Positions 1-10,022 are shown, counted from the first letter of the stretch. The stretch is DNA of 64,000 bases from an uncultured Bacteroidota bacterium (GCA_902786595.1 CADADB010000001.1:67172-131171); one strand, 5' to 3'. Numbers and translations: made by a program. Notes: generated by a model from the sequence alone, not told the origin.

Positions 1-1
1 G

Positions 2-253
2 CAGATGACGGAGAAAAACCTGCGCCTCTACAACGATGTCTATGACGGCTCGGAACCCATTGAGGACGAGGTTATCTATCTGGAAATGAAAAGCACCAAA
101 TCCCCGGAATCTTATCATATTCTGCAAGAAGGCGACACCTATCGCTATATTGCCCAGCGATATGGGATACAGTTGAAGATTTTGATCAAGAGAAACAGCG
201 GAAATATCAACAACTACAAGGTGGGAGATAAGATCTGTATCGGTTGTAACTAG
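2..253 (+). CDS. C-terminal end of a LysM-domain protein (probable peptidoglycan glucosaminidase), 5' truncated by window
   Basis: The reading frame is open to the left edge, so only the last 84 codons are visible. Residues from about HILQEGDTYRYIAQRYGI to the end form one LysM peptidoglycan-binding repeat: a YHILQEGDT start, an internal IAQRYGI helix and a final YKVGDKICI strand. The preceding stretch (RLYNDVYDGSEP..EVIYLEMKS) resembles the linker that joins an N-terminal glucosaminidase (GH73-like) domain to LysM in Bacteroidales cell-wall hydrolases. That catalytic domain would lie outside the window, so it is inference. The stop is 2 bp before the start of an M23 peptidase gene, so the two are probably cotranscribed cell-wall genes. 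Confidence 0.7.
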   Translation, partial: QMTEKNLRLYNDVYDGSEPIEDEVIYLEMKSTKSPESYHILQEGDTYRYIAQRYGIQLKILIKRNSGNINNYKVGDKICIGCN

Positions 254-255
254 AG

Positions 256-1218
256 ATGCCAAAGTCCTTCTATCATTTTAATCCCAAAACACTTTCGTAT
301 GAGAAGGTGAAGCTCAGCTTCAAGCACCTTTTCAAACGTATGGCCTGGATTTTCGCCAGTGGCGTGGCCTTTGCGCTGGTCTTTGTGTGGATTGGTTTCT
401 ATTTCATCGATTCGCCGAAGGTGAAAATCCTGGAAAGGGAGAATAATGAATTGAAAGATGAGGTCAATCGTCTGAGTGACCGCATCAATGTCATGTCCGA
501 TGTTCTGGCGGATATTGAAGACCGTGACGACAATGTCTATCGTAATGTGTTCGAGGCGGATCCGGTGCCGGCGAGCGAACGCTATCCGTTACTGGTGGAG
601 GATTCGCACTTCGACAGTCTGTCGCGTTCCGAAGCTTATTCCATGCTGAAGGCCGCCAACAAGAAAGCCGACCAACTGACGGTCAGATTGGCGGTGCAGA
701 CCCGCTCGCTGGACACGCTGGAGAAGATCGCCACTTCCAAGGCGAAGATGTTGGCTGCCATCCCAGCCATACGCCCGTTGAAGAACATGTACACGATAAC
801 GTCCGGTTTCGGCAAACGTTACCATCCGATTCTCAAGACGTTGCGGAACCACACGGGCATTGACATTGCCGCCCCGAAAGGCACGCCTATCTACGCCACC
901 GCCGATGGCACGGTCTCCCGCGAAAATCCTGGCTCTGGCTACGGTATCTGTGTGCTGCTGAACCATGGCTATTCCTACCAGACACTTTACGCTCACATGT
1001 CGAAGGCCGCCGTGAGACCCGGACAAAAGGTGAAACGTGGCCAGCTGATTGGCTATGTGGGATCTTCCGGTATGTCCTCAGGCACCCACCTTCATTACGA
1101 GGTCATTAAAAACGGCCAGCCCGTCAATCCGATTTACTACTTCTACATTGACATTACCCCCGAAGAGTACAATTCGTTGTTGGAGTCTTCCAAGAAAATT
1201 AACCAAGCGTTGTCCTAA
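256..1218 (+). CDS. M23 family metallopeptidase, membrane-anchored
   Basis: Predicted peptidoglycan endopeptidase of 320 residues. It has a short cytoplasmic N-terminus, one membrane segment at about residues 30-51 (AWIFASGVAFALVFVWIGF), a coiled coil at about 55-95 and a periplasmic M23/LytM domain at about 180-295. The zinc and catalytic signature is complete: His199-x3-Asp203 (NHTGID), the YAHM His247 and the His278-Leu-His280 motif. The layout (TM, coiled coil, M23) is that of Bacteroidota envelope division and remodelling peptidases. It starts 2 bp after the LysM gene and ends 2 bp before the lipoprotein gene, so this looks like one operon. A second M23 protein at 17757 has the same layout but lacks one catalytic His. 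Confidence 0.9.
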   Translation: MPKSFYHFNPKTLSYEKVKLSFKHLFKRMAWIFASGVAFALVFVWIGFYFIDSPKVKILERENNELKDEVNRLSDRINVMSDVLADIEDRDDNVYRNVFEADPVPASERYPLLVEDSHFDSLSRSEAYSMLKAANKKADQLTVRLAVQTRSLDTLEKIATSKAKMLAAIPAIRPLKNMYTITSGFGKRYHPILKTLRNHTGIDIAAPKGTPIYATADGTVSRENPGSGYGICVLLNHGYSYQTLYAHMSKAAVRPGQKVKRGQLIGYVGSSGMSSGTHLHYEVIKNGQPVNPIYYFYIDITPEEYNSLLESSKKINQALS

Positions 1219-1220
1219 GT

Positions 1221-2858
1221 ATGAAAAAGTTTACACCAGCGGCCGCTATTGTTTTGCTTTTCATGACTTTGCTGGTATCTTGCAAGACCAAGTTTGACCA
1301 CCCAGACAAGCAGATTTTCCACTATAACGAGTCTTCCGGCATCTTATCGCTGGATCCGGCATACGCTTCCGGACAATCCACAATATGGCCTTGTAACCAG
1401 CTGTATAACGGCTTGGTGGATATGGACGAAGAACTGCAGGTGGTGCCGGCCATCGCGAAAAGCTGGACGATTTCCGAAGACGGGAAAACCTACACGTTTA
1501 TTCTTCGCGATGACGTGCAGTTCCATCAGACGGAGTTCTTCCCATTTAACAAGCCGCGATATGTCACCGCATCCGATTTTGTCTATAGTTTGGGGCGCAT
1601 TCTTGATCCCGAAGTGGCCTCGCCGGGGGCATGGATTTTCCAAAAGGTAAAGCGCGACAAGGACGGTAAACCCGCATTCAAAGCGTTGAATGATACGGTG
1701 TTCCAGATTGAGCTCTCGGAGCCGTTCCCGCCGTTTTTGGGGATCTTGACAATGAAATACTGCTCGGTGGTGCCGCACGAGGTGGTGGAGCATTACGGCA
1801 AGGATTACCGCAAATATCCCGTCGGCACGGGACCGTTCCAAATGCAGCTGTGGGAGGAGGGTGTGAAGCTCGTGATGCGAAAGAATTCCAATTACTTTGA
1901 GAAAGATTCCGCCGGTAACCGACTGCCGTACATAGATGCGGTCGCCATCTCCTTTATTATTGATAAACAGTCTGTGTTCATGGAGTTTATGAAAGGTACG
2001 CTCGACTTTATGTCCGGGGTGGATCCGAGCTACAAGGACGCCTTGCTGACAAAGGATGGCAGACTGAATCCAGAGTATGCAGACAAAATTACGCTGATTA
2101 CGGGTCCGTATCTGAACACAGAGTATTTAGGATTCAACTTGAAACCAACGGGGAAACCCAATCCTTTGTTGGACAAGCGGGTTCGTCAGGCCATCAATTA
2201 CGGTTTCGACCGGGACAAGATGATGAAGTACCTTCGTAACAATATGGGATATGCCGGAGTTGGCGGGTTTGTGCCGAGAGGAATGCCGTCGTACGGGCCT
2301 GAGCGCACGGGCGGTTACGATTACAATCCCCAAAAAGCGTTGAAGCTGTTAGCGGAAGCTGGTTATCCGAATGGCAAGGGGTTGCCGGAAATCACCCTCA
2401 CTGTGTCGGCGCAATATGCGGACCTTTGCCAGTATATCCAACATGAGCTGGAGCAGTTGGGCGTCACGTTGAAGTTGGATATCGCGCAACCCGCGCAGCA
2501 ACGCGAGATGATGCGTGCTTATCAGCTGCCGTTCTTCCGTGGTTCCTGGATTTGCGACTATCCCGATGCTGAAAACCAGATGTCACTGTTCTATTCCAAG
2601 AATCTGCAGCCGGCGGGTTCCAACTATACTCACTATGTGAACCCGAAATTTGACAAACTGTACGAACAATCTCAGCGCATCACAGATGATTCTTTGCGCA
2701 CTGGGTACTATGTTCGGATGGACTCTATTTTGGTGGAAGATGCCCCGTTTGTGGTTCTTTATTATGACAAAGTGGCTCGTTTTGTGCAGAAAAACGTGCA
2801 GGGATTAGGTGTTAACCCCGTAAATATGCTGGATTTGCGGCGGGTCAGAATGAAATAA
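1221..2858 (+). CDS. ABC transporter substrate-binding protein, family 5 (oligopeptide/dipeptide type), lipoprotein
   Basis: This 545-residue protein begins with a lipoprotein signal peptide whose lipobox LVSC places the lipidated Cys at residue 21. The rest matches the SBP_bac_5 (OppA/DppA) fold: an early DPAYASGQS..YNGLVDMDEE segment, the DGKTYTFILRDDVQFH motif typical of the family, KRVRQAINYGFDR and a YPDAENQM segment. It probably captures peptides at the outer face of the inner membrane for a permease. No permease gene is adjacent; a matching two-domain ATPase lies at 24589-26328. The gene follows the M23 gene by 2 bp and converges on the S41 protease gene, with 7 bp between the stops. 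Confidence 0.9.
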   Translation: MKKFTPAAAIVLLFMTLLVSCKTKFDHPDKQIFHYNESSGILSLDPAYASGQSTIWPCNQLYNGLVDMDEELQVVPAIAKSWTISEDGKTYTFILRDDVQFHQTEFFPFNKPRYVTASDFVYSLGRILDPEVASPGAWIFQKVKRDKDGKPAFKALNDTVFQIELSEPFPPFLGILTMKYCSVVPHEVVEHYGKDYRKYPVGTGPFQMQLWEEGVKLVMRKNSNYFEKDSAGNRLPYIDAVAISFIIDKQSVFMEFMKGTLDFMSGVDPSYKDALLTKDGRLNPEYADKITLITGPYLNTEYLGFNLKPTGKPNPLLDKRVRQAINYGFDRDKMMKYLRNNMGYAGVGGFVPRGMPSYGPERTGGYDYNPQKALKLLAEAGYPNGKGLPEITLTVSAQYADLCQYIQHELEQLGVTLKLDIAQPAQQREMMRAYQLPFFRGSWICDYPDAENQMSLFYSKNLQPAGSNYTHYVNPKFDKLYEQSQRITDDSLRTGYYVRMDSILVEDAPFVVLYYDKVARFVQKNVQGLGVNPVNMLDLRRVRMK

Positions 2859-2865
2859 TGTCGGA

Positions 2866-4461
2866 TTATTTCAAAGATTCCAACGCCTTGATTATCACAT
2901 TGTCCGTTTTGTTGACAACGGGGTAGAACGCTTCATCGCCGTAAAGATTGCGGCCAATAAGTGCTTTCAGCCAAGTTTTTAATTCTTTGGAAGAGTTCGC
3001 GGACATTTTCGATACTTTCTTCTTGTTGTTTTTCTCGTAATATTGGATGAGCTGGTTAAGCATCTGGTCGGTGACTTGCATTCCTGTCACATAGGATTTC
3101 GTGTCAGGGAACTGTTTTTTCAGCGTAGATTTATGTTCATTGGTGTAGTGGAAGGCGAACTGGATGAGCGCCGAAGAATTGGCGATGTCGTAGTAGGCGT
3201 TGAGGTCGTCGCCGCGATCAATCGGCACGAAAATGTCGGGCATGATGCCGCCCCCGCCATATACCGTGCGCCCCTTAAGCGTGTGATAAACCTTGGAGGA
3301 GTCCAAGTGGATGCTGTCGAGACTTTCCATCTCGCCGTTGACCAGACGCTTGTAGATATCCTCGTAGTAGGCCTCTGTGCCATTTTCATACTCACGTTGG
3401 ATGCAACGTCCGCTCGGGGTGTGGTATCGCGAGGTGGTCAGGCGGATAGAAGAGTTGTCCTCTAAATCGAACTGCCTTTGTACCAGCCCTTTACCAAAAG
3501 AACGGCGACCGACAACTGTGCCTCGGTCATTGTCTTGAACGGCACCTGCTACAATCTCACTGGCAGAAGCGCTGAAATCATCAATTAGAATCACCACTTT
3601 GCCTTGCTCGAAATCACCTTTCCTGGAGGCATATATGATCTCAGGACGTACTTTGGATCCTTCAATGGAGACAATCTTCTGTTTGTTGCTCAGAAACTCG
3701 TCGCACACGCTGACAGCCGCATCCAGGAAACCGCCGCCATTGCCGCGCAAATCCACGATCAGATTTCCCATGCCTTGCCGTTTCAGTTTCAGAATAGCAT
3801 CGTTGAACTCTTTCGCTGTGGTACTGCCGAATTCGTTTAACTTGATGTAACCCGTCTGAGCATCAATCATATAGGATACATCCACGGTGTAAGTGGGTAT
3901 CACTCCGCGGGTGATCTCGTATGTGTATTTCTCCTTGAAGCCTGGACGCAAGATTCCCACTTTCACTTTGGATCCTTTCTTTCCGCGCAACTTCTTGAAT
4001 GCCTGATCGTTCTTGATGCCAATGATGGATTTTCCATCCACCTCAATCATACGGTCGCCGGCCATCAAACCGGCTTTTTCCGAAGGACCGCCGGAAATCA
4101 CAGACACTACCATCAAAGTGTCATTCATGATGTTGAATTGGATGCCGATACCTTCGAAAGATCCCTCCAGCGTTTCCATCATGGTTTTGTTCTCTTCGGC
4201 AGTGGAGTAGTTGGAATGGGGATCCAGACCTTGCAGCATCGCATTGATGGCCAATCCGTATATGGAATCCGTGTTGACGTCATCCACATAATAGCGCTCG
4301 ATATAACTCATCACTTCATTCATTTTTTGCAGCTCGGCATTGCCGGTTTTGCTCAAACGATGCGGATTCCAGTGCAGCGCAACAGAAACTCCACCTAAAA
4401 AAGCGACTAAAAGCCATAAAAAGACAAGACAACCGTTATATTTGCTTCTGTTCTCACTCAT
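2866..4461 (-). CDS. S41 family C-terminal processing peptidase with PDZ domain
   Basis: This 531-residue carboxy-terminal processing protease has an N-terminal signal anchor (about 10-29), a PDZ domain (about 95-170, GIGIQFN..GGPSEKAGLMAGDRMIEV) and an S41 core. The catalytic dyad is visible: Ser in the SASASE motif (297-302) and Lys324 in SFGKGLVQ. The LRGNGGG loop (238-244) is also typical. It probably degrades or trims periplasmic proteins. The length (about 530) is usual for Bacteroidota members, which carry an extra C-terminal region after the protease core. A -7 box lies at 4488-4495, just upstream. Confidence 0.93.
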   Translation of the reverse strand: MSENRSKYNGCLVFLWLLVAFLGGVSVALHWNPHRLSKTGNAELQKMNEVMSYIERYYVDDVNTDSIYGLAINAMLQGLDPHSNYSTAEENKTMMETLEGSFEGIGIQFNIMNDTLMVVSVISGGPSEKAGLMAGDRMIEVDGKSIIGIKNDQAFKKLRGKKGSKVKVGILRPGFKEKYTYEITRGVIPTYTVDVSYMIDAQTGYIKLNEFGSTTAKEFNDAILKLKRQGMGNLIVDLRGNGGGFLDAAVSVCDEFLSNKQKIVSIEGSKVRPEIIYASRKGDFEQGKVVILIDDFSASASEIVAGAVQDNDRGTVVGRRSFGKGLVQRQFDLEDNSSIRLTTSRYHTPSGRCIQREYENGTEAYYEDIYKRLVNGEMESLDSIHLDSSKVYHTLKGRTVYGGGGIMPDIFVPIDRGDDLNAYYDIANSSALIQFAFHYTNEHKSTLKKQFPDTKSYVTGMQVTDQMLNQLIQYYEKNNKKKVSKMSANSSKELKTWLKALIGRNLYGDEAFYPVVNKTDNVIIKALESLK

Positions 4462-4487
4462 TCTTTTATCCTTGTATTAAAAGACCG

Positions 4488-4495
4488 CAAAAATA
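4488..4495 (-). promoter_or_regulatory. -7 promoter box (TATTTTTG) for the S41 protease gene
   Basis: The minus strand reads TATTTTTGCGG, matching the Bacteroidota TAnnTTTG -7 element, 27 bp before the start codon. Confidence 0.5.
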
Positions 4496-4506
4496 CGCTT
4501 TAATTT

Positions 4507-5526
4507 TTATTTCTGTCGTTCGATAGAATATTGGTGTAATAAATCCAAAAAGTGCTCTATAAATTCCTGATACGAAGTGTCTTCCTGGTGTTTCGCGTAG
4601 CGTTTGACCACCTGTTGCCATTGTTGTGGCTGCACTACGGCGATGTGGTTAGCCCGTTTGATATCAGCAATCTCATCCACCATTTTCATCCGTTGATACA
4701 GGAGGGTACTTATCTGGTTGTCAATATTTTCCAGTGTCGAACGCTGTTTGACTAATTCCAGATTGGCAGTGTCGTTACGCAAGTCCAAGTGTCTTATCAT
4801 TGCAGCCCATTCGGCTGGATTCATCTGTTGTTCGGCATCCGACAGGGCTTGTTCGGGATGGGGGTGGCACTCGACCATCAGCCCGTTGAAGCCGTAATTC
4901 ATCGCTAATTGCGCTACTTCGGGAATCCATTCCACGTTCCCGCATAAGTGCGAGGGGTCGCAGAGGATGGGCAGTTCGGGCATTTGCACTTTCAACTCAA
5001 TGGGAATATGCCAGAATGGGGCATTGCGGAAAATGTTTTCCTGAACATCTGGAAAACCTCTGTGGATAGCCATCACGTTCAAGATGTCCGCTTGTAGGAA
5101 TCTTTCGATGTTCCCCGTCCACAGTTTCAGATCGGGAATCATCGGGTTTTTGATCATGACGGTGAATGCGGAGTGTCTGACGGCATCCGCGATTTGTTGC
5201 ACTTCAATAGGGTTGACAGAGGTGCGTGCGCCTATCCACAAGGCGTGAATGTCATATTTGGCGCATAGCTCCACTTGATGGGCATTCATCACCTCCACGC
5301 AAACAGGAATACGGTAGGTGTTCTGCACTTCTTGCAACCAAGTCAGCGCCGAATCGCCCGCCCCCGTAAAACTGTCGGGAGCACTACGTGCTTTCCATGC
5401 ACCAGCCCTGAAATAATGCAGTGAAATGCCATTTTCTCGGGTCTGGTCGGCCAGTTGGGCTGCTGTCTCAAGCAGTTGCTCCCGGCTTTCTGCCGCACAA
5501 GGCCCCGCTATCCATATCCGCTCCAT
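4507..5526 (-). CDS. Bifunctional DAHP synthase / chorismate mutase (type II)
   Basis: This protein of about 339 residues fuses a class I DAHP synthase (AroA/KDPG-aldolase superfamily, about 1-260) to a C-terminal AroQ-type chorismate mutase helix bundle (about 265-339). The synthase start IWIAGPCAAES, the metal and PEP site segments (VMIKNP, CDPSHLCG) and VECHPHPEQALSDAEQQ are diagnostic. The C-terminal part (LENIDNQISTLLYQRMKMVDEIADIK) is the mutase. It catalyses the first step of the shikimate pathway and chorismate to prephenate. I chose the ATG at 5526 rather than one 12 codons upstream because it follows the preceding stop by 1 bp and has a GGAGAG ribosome-binding site inside that gene's end. 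Confidence 0.92.
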   Translation of the reverse strand: MERIWIAGPCAAESREQLLETAAQLADQTRENGISLHYFRAGAWKARSAPDSFTGAGDSALTWLQEVQNTYRIPVCVEVMNAHQVELCAKYDIHALWIGARTSVNPIEVQQIADAVRHSAFTVMIKNPMIPDLKLWTGNIERFLQADILNVMAIHRGFPDVQENIFRNAPFWHIPIELKVQMPELPILCDPSHLCGNVEWIPEVAQLAMNYGFNGLMVECHPHPEQALSDAEQQMNPAEWAAMIRHLDLRNDTANLELVKQRSTLENIDNQISTLLYQRMKMVDEIADIKRANHIAVVQPQQWQQVVKRYAKHQEDTSYQEFIEHFLDLLHQYSIERQK

Positions 5527-5527
5527 A

Positions 5528-8500
5528 TTACTCTCCGCTTTCTGTTTCTTCTTCAATATCAACGAAATACTTCTTCACAAACTTGTTCTTCAAGCTTCGG
5601 TTGCCTAATTTATAGGTGAAGGAAGGAAGTCCTTTGGCTTGGTCGGGCGCTTGGAATCTGTTCTTGGGTTTCACGCTGGAGATGGCGTCATTGAAGGCCT
5701 TGTCAGAGGAGAAGGCAGACACCGCGTTATTGTCGAACTGGAAGTAATAGAACTGATCCTCAAACTCGAAATAGAGGTACAATCGGTTACGGGAGCCACG
5801 TTTTTCAATCACGATACGGCCGGGAACCATCTTATATGCCTGTTTTGCCCCGCAAACTATCAAAGGAAGAGTTGTCTGAGATTTGAAGGTGGACTGCTCC
5901 TTGTCCCACTCGAAGTCAATGTTGGAGAAAAGGAATTTCACCTGTAAGGCCTCGGGCAGACGGCGGTTCTGACCTAACGCCACATTCCGCTGGTATCGGT
6001 CGTACTCGGTTTTGCCGAGAATGTTGTACAAGGCAAGGTCAAAAGCTTCATCTTGAGAAACATCCACGAAATCCAATGTGGCTTTTTCTATCGCTTTGTT
6101 CATCAAATCCATGGATCTGTCATTGAAGAAGAAGTTGATGGAGGTGGTGAGGTGCATTTCTGCCGAGTCGGCGAGGGTGTAGTTCACAATGGTACCGTTG
6201 GTGATGAAATCCACACGTCCCAGTTTTGCACCCATATCGATGGTGCCGCTACCATGGGCCTCGCAGTTGTCGAGATCCAACGTGATGATGTTGCCCGGCA
6301 CACTCGGGTCATTCAGCTTCTCCAAAGAAGCGGCCTTGAATTGCCGGGTCTCTTTGTCGTAGGTGATATAGCCAAACACATTGATGTACTCAGCATCGTT
6401 GAATTCATCCTTCGCCACACCGAAAGCTGTGTAGATTCGGCCCGTTTTGTTGCTGGAGGCGATGGCGACCACCACTTTGCGCTCGTTCATGTCTTTCGTG
6501 CGGTCGTGGACTTGCAGCATGATGTTGTTGGGGTCCACTTGTTGCAGGATTTTCATACGGGCATGTTTGACGGTGTCGCAGTCGTGGATGATTTCCACAC
6601 CGCCGAAATAGGAAAGGAACGGATTGGTACTGTGCAGTTCGGCGCGCCCGTCAAAGGCAAATTGGTCGCTGAAATGGAAGTCTTTCTCCAAGGGAATTTT
6701 GGCCTCCCCGAAAGTCTCTTTCATGAAATACACGGTGTCGAAATAGAGCGTCTGCACACGTTGCTCCGCATCTATATAGTCGTAATAGCCGTTGGCATAG
6801 AACCTCGTGGCGCTTTGCACGCGGGTGGTGCAGTTGTACAGCTCGTGATACTTGTTCTCACGGCCGGCAAGGATGCGCGAATTCTCCAAAACGTCCATGG
6901 CGGCCTTTTTGCGGATGGTCACATCGCCGTGCATCGGAGTGATGGCGGCGTCACCGACATTGATGTAGCGCACCCCGTGGGCGAAAATGATATTCTTGGA
7001 AAAGTCAAATTCCGCATTCACGGCCGTGAACATGTAATTGGCATTCGGAGCAACAGCATATAGCTCATTGCCAACACTTTGCATGTCAACTAACTCTTTG
7101 ATGGGGGTGTTGTCTATGTCCACATTCTTGTGCGGGTCGTCCCACTTGAACCGCAGTATAGTAGAGTCGATGGGATCCCATTCGAATTCTGAAGATTTCG
7201 CCTTGATCTCATTTTGTACGAAATAGACTTCAGAAGCTTCACCGTTGGCCAGGAAATGACCTTTTCTTGTCTTGAAATCGATGTGCGAATTATAGTTGTC
7301 GGTCGAGAAGGCGACATCTTTGCCGCCGCTGATGTCATAAATTCGCAGGTCGGCGGTATCCGCCAACAACTCATGGTGCTTGAACTGGAAGAGCCGTGAA
7401 GTGATGTCGGCACGGTTGAACTTCACGGTGCCGGTCCCGAACATGCCGTACGGCGTAATCTTGGAATTTCCGGTCAGTTGTGCTTCCCGAAGTATTTCCA
7501 TGGGCTCTTGTATCGTATGCACAAACATCTGGTCCTGATAGGGTTCCCAATGCAAGTAGGCCTCATTGACGGAAGCAGGAGGAAACTCTGTTCCCGCTAA
7601 CTGCTCGTCCACAACGTGCGTCTTGGCGGCACCATTGGTGGAGTCAATGTAGAAGACCAAACTGTCAGAGAAGGTGTGGGAAGTGATGTAGTCAATGTTT
7701 CCTTTTCCTCGTAACCCTCTATTGCTAAGACTGATGGTCCCTTGGTACCCACCCTTGGTGCCATACATCGGTAATCCGCCTGTGTGGTGGACGAAACCCA
7801 AGGAGAAATCCGGCTGAACTTTCAAAGGTTCTGAAATATCAGGAAAGATGCCGCCGGAAATCAAGGCCCCAGTGAATTTCATGGAGTCAATCACGAAATT
7901 GTCCAGATTGACAATCCGGAATTGATTGACGGAATAATAGAATTTGTTACGGTCGTAAACACCACCCAAAACGTAAGGTTGGTCATAGAACACTTTGCCG
8001 CCTTTTCTCGCCTCGAAAATCGGGTAGTCGGGATAATCTACCATACCGGACTTGTTGCCGGGAACGTCAATGTACAACACACCGGACAGTTCCTGGATTT
8101 CACTGCGCACACGCTGCAATTTGTAGTCGCCGTACATGTCCATCGGACCGTTTTTGTCCTCCACGTACATGATTAACGTGTCGATAATGTCCATATCCAC
8201 AAGGAAACGGTCGTAGTCGAACTGGCAGTTATGCGTCACGAAGTCGAACAAACCACCGATGACGCGGCCCGAGAAAACCATGTTGCGGTTCTTTTTGACG
8301 GTCACCACTTCATTCATCGGATAGACATTGACGATCTGCGGGTCACTCAACATGAAAAATTCACACCCCGTGATTTTCAAATCGTTAGTGGCTAGATCCA
8401 AAGAAGCGTAGTGCGTTTTAGATTCCAGTTTGATATAGTCGTAGTCTTTTTTCTTTACTTGGTTGTTCAGATATTGGGCGATTTTGCTGCGGTAGTGGAT

Positions 8501-10003
8501 ATGGTTGTTGTTGATGTCATATTCGATGAATCCACGGGCAGCAAAGTCAATCATCATCGCCTTGATGTCCAATGGCGGCTTGTTGAACCATCGAATGACA
8601 TCTTCAATGGTAAGGTCCTCATAACCTGCGCTGTTGAAAAGCTGCCAAAGCGTGAAGAGCGGATTCACCGTGTTGTAGCCGGCAATTTCGTGCATCACCT
8701 CCTCCTCGTAGTAGTTTTGTGACTCGAAATAAGCCGCTTGGTCGCTGGTGTTTCCCACAATGGGCTTAAACTCAATGCGTTTCTCGGTGGTCACCCATTG
8801 CACAGACTCCACATACATGTCTAATTTGTGGTAGGAGTCGAAGAATGGGGAACGTCCCACGCCTTGCTTAGGGCGGGAAATCAGCAAGGATTTTTTATCG
8901 TTATCGTATTTGAAGTTTGCGGCAGGGTGGTAGATGGAGTCATTTTCGATATACAAGGAGACTTGCGAGTCTTCGGATAGCAGGTTTGTGGGCCGGATGA
9001 GGAAACTGCGGGAGCGAGCGGTGAAGATGACCTCCCCTTCGTTGTAGATAGTTACCTTGGCCAAAGTGTCGCCTTGTCCAGTACCGTAAATGGAGGCGCC
9101 GCGCATTTCAAATCCCCCCACATAGTCCACATCTTTGTAAAGGTTTTTTATAGGCAGGGTCGCCTCCTGGCTGGTGAAGCGGGGATAAGTGGCTTTTTCC
9201 TCGGAGGTGGGCAGCACGGCCTTCTCCTCCACGCGCCCGACAATGGGTTGCGCAAATAGGCGAGGGTAGTAGAACAGGGCGTTATCGGCTACCACCTTTG
9301 GGAACCGAAGGTCAATGTCGTAGGTCTTCAACTCGGCTTTGACATTGGACTCCAATCCTGCACGATCCCAGGAAATAGTGCCGCCATTTGCCTTAAAAGT
9401 CAGTTTGTCAGGATAATAACGACCATTCACGCTGCTCACGATCAAACTGTCTTTGGCCGAATAGCCCCAAAGGTCAATGTCTTTGAAATCGAAACAGGGC
9501 TCTCCGTCAAACCCTAAGTGGTCGGCAAAACCCATGGCCACCCACTTTACATTGTCGCCTTGGTTCATGATGTTGTCCTTGAAGAACTCTTCGTAGCGCT
9601 TCATTTTATCGTGGAAGAAGGTGGAACTCTGCCCGATGTGGTAGCTCAGGATTTTCTGCCACGTCTCTGTCTCGGAGGCATATTGACTCTCCAAAAAAGT
9701 GCGATAAGTGATGATGTAGCTTTGGAAATGGGGGAATGGCCGGTGTTTTTTCTTCACCATTTTGTTGGCCTCCTCAATGAATACTTGCTGGTTTTCTTCA
9801 TCCATTTGGGTGGTCCACATCTGTTCAAAAATATCGAGAATCTCCTTGGATTCTTTCTGGCGGTCTTTTGGAACGGTGGAATAAAACTCCTTCATCTCCT
9901 CCACCGTTTTGGAAGGATCTTTGGAGAAGGATGTAAAACGCTGGCCCTGAACAAACAACGCCATGCATATCAGGAAACTGATGCAAAAAGTCTTCTTCAT
10001 CAT
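5528..10003 (-). CDS. Very large secreted protein of unknown function (1491 aa)
   Basis: I do not recognise a characterised family. The product starts with two Met codons and a Sec signal peptide (KKTFCISFLICMALFVQGQ), so it is exported. About 110 residues of charged helix follow (FSKDPSKTVEEMKEFY..), then a long run of short beta-strand-like segments rich in aromatic and charged residues, with recurring phrases such as 'FKFTGALISGG', 'MYGTGTVKFNRADI' and 'ANGEASEVYF'. That suggests a repetitive beta-solenoid-like or AsmA-like fold. There are no membrane segments after the signal and no T9SS sorting domain; the C-terminus is acidic (DIEEETESGE). It is probably cotranscribed with the DAHP synthase gene 1 bp downstream. 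I have the impression that similar ~1500-residue proteins are conserved in Bacteroidales without assigned function. Confidence 0.85.
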   Translation of the reverse strand: MMKKTFCISFLICMALFVQGQRFTSFSKDPSKTVEEMKEFYSTVPKDRQKESKEILDIFEQMWTTQMDEENQQVFIEEANKMVKKKHRPFPHFQSYIITYRTFLESQYASETETWQKILSYHIGQSSTFFHDKMKRYEEFFKDNIMNQGDNVKWVAMGFADHLGFDGEPCFDFKDIDLWGYSAKDSLIVSSVNGRYYPDKLTFKANGGTISWDRAGLESNVKAELKTYDIDLRFPKVVADNALFYYPRLFAQPIVGRVEEKAVLPTSEEKATYPRFTSQEATLPIKNLYKDVDYVGGFEMRGASIYGTGQGDTLAKVTIYNEGEVIFTARSRSFLIRPTNLLSEDSQVSLYIENDSIYHPAANFKYDNDKKSLLISRPKQGVGRSPFFDSYHKLDMYVESVQWVTTEKRIEFKPIVGNTSDQAAYFESQNYYEEEVMHEIAGYNTVNPLFTLWQLFNSAGYEDLTIEDVIRWFNKPPLDIKAMMIDFAARGFIEYDINNNHIHYRSKIAQYLNNQVKKKDYDYIKLESKTHYASLDLATNDLKITGCEFFMLSDPQIVNVYPMNEVVTVKKNRNMVFSGRVIGGLFDFVTHNCQFDYDRFLVDMDIIDTLIMYVEDKNGPMDMYGDYKLQRVRSEIQELSGVLYIDVPGNKSGMVDYPDYPIFEARKGGKVFYDQPYVLGGVYDRNKFYYSVNQFRIVNLDNFVIDSMKFTGALISGGIFPDISEPLKVQPDFSLGFVHHTGGLPMYGTKGGYQGTISLSNRGLRGKGNIDYITSHTFSDSLVFYIDSTNGAAKTHVVDEQLAGTEFPPASVNEAYLHWEPYQDQMFVHTIQEPMEILREAQLTGNSKITPYGMFGTGTVKFNRADITSRLFQFKHHELLADTADLRIYDISGGKDVAFSTDNYNSHIDFKTRKGHFLANGEASEVYFVQNEIKAKSSEFEWDPIDSTILRFKWDDPHKNVDIDNTPIKELVDMQSVGNELYAVAPNANYMFTAVNAEFDFSKNIIFAHGVRYINVGDAAITPMHGDVTIRKKAAMDVLENSRILAGRENKYHELYNCTTRVQSATRFYANGYYDYIDAEQRVQTLYFDTVYFMKETFGEAKIPLEKDFHFSDQFAFDGRAELHSTNPFLSYFGGVEIIHDCDTVKHARMKILQQVDPNNIMLQVHDRTKDMNERKVVVAIASSNKTGRIYTAFGVAKDEFNDAEYINVFGYITYDKETRQFKAASLEKLNDPSVPGNIITLDLDNCEAHGSGTIDMGAKLGRVDFITNGTIVNYTLADSAEMHLTTSINFFFNDRSMDLMNKAIEKATLDFVDVSQDEAFDLALYNILGKTEYDRYQRNVALGQNRRLPEALQVKFLFSNIDFEWDKEQSTFKSQTTLPLIVCGAKQAYKMVPGRIVIEKRGSRNRLYLYFEFEDQFYYFQFDNNAVSAFSSDKAFNDAISSVKPKNRFQAPDQAKGLPSFTYKLGNRSLKNKFVKKYFVDIEEETESGE

Positions 10004-10022
10004 TACATAGAAAAATGGTGTG

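Noticed and set aside
6053-7063. A 336-codon plus-strand open frame opposite the 1491-residue gene
   Set aside because: The translation is rich in Val, His and Gly as expected for antisense frames, and the minus-strand frame has a signal peptide and promoter.
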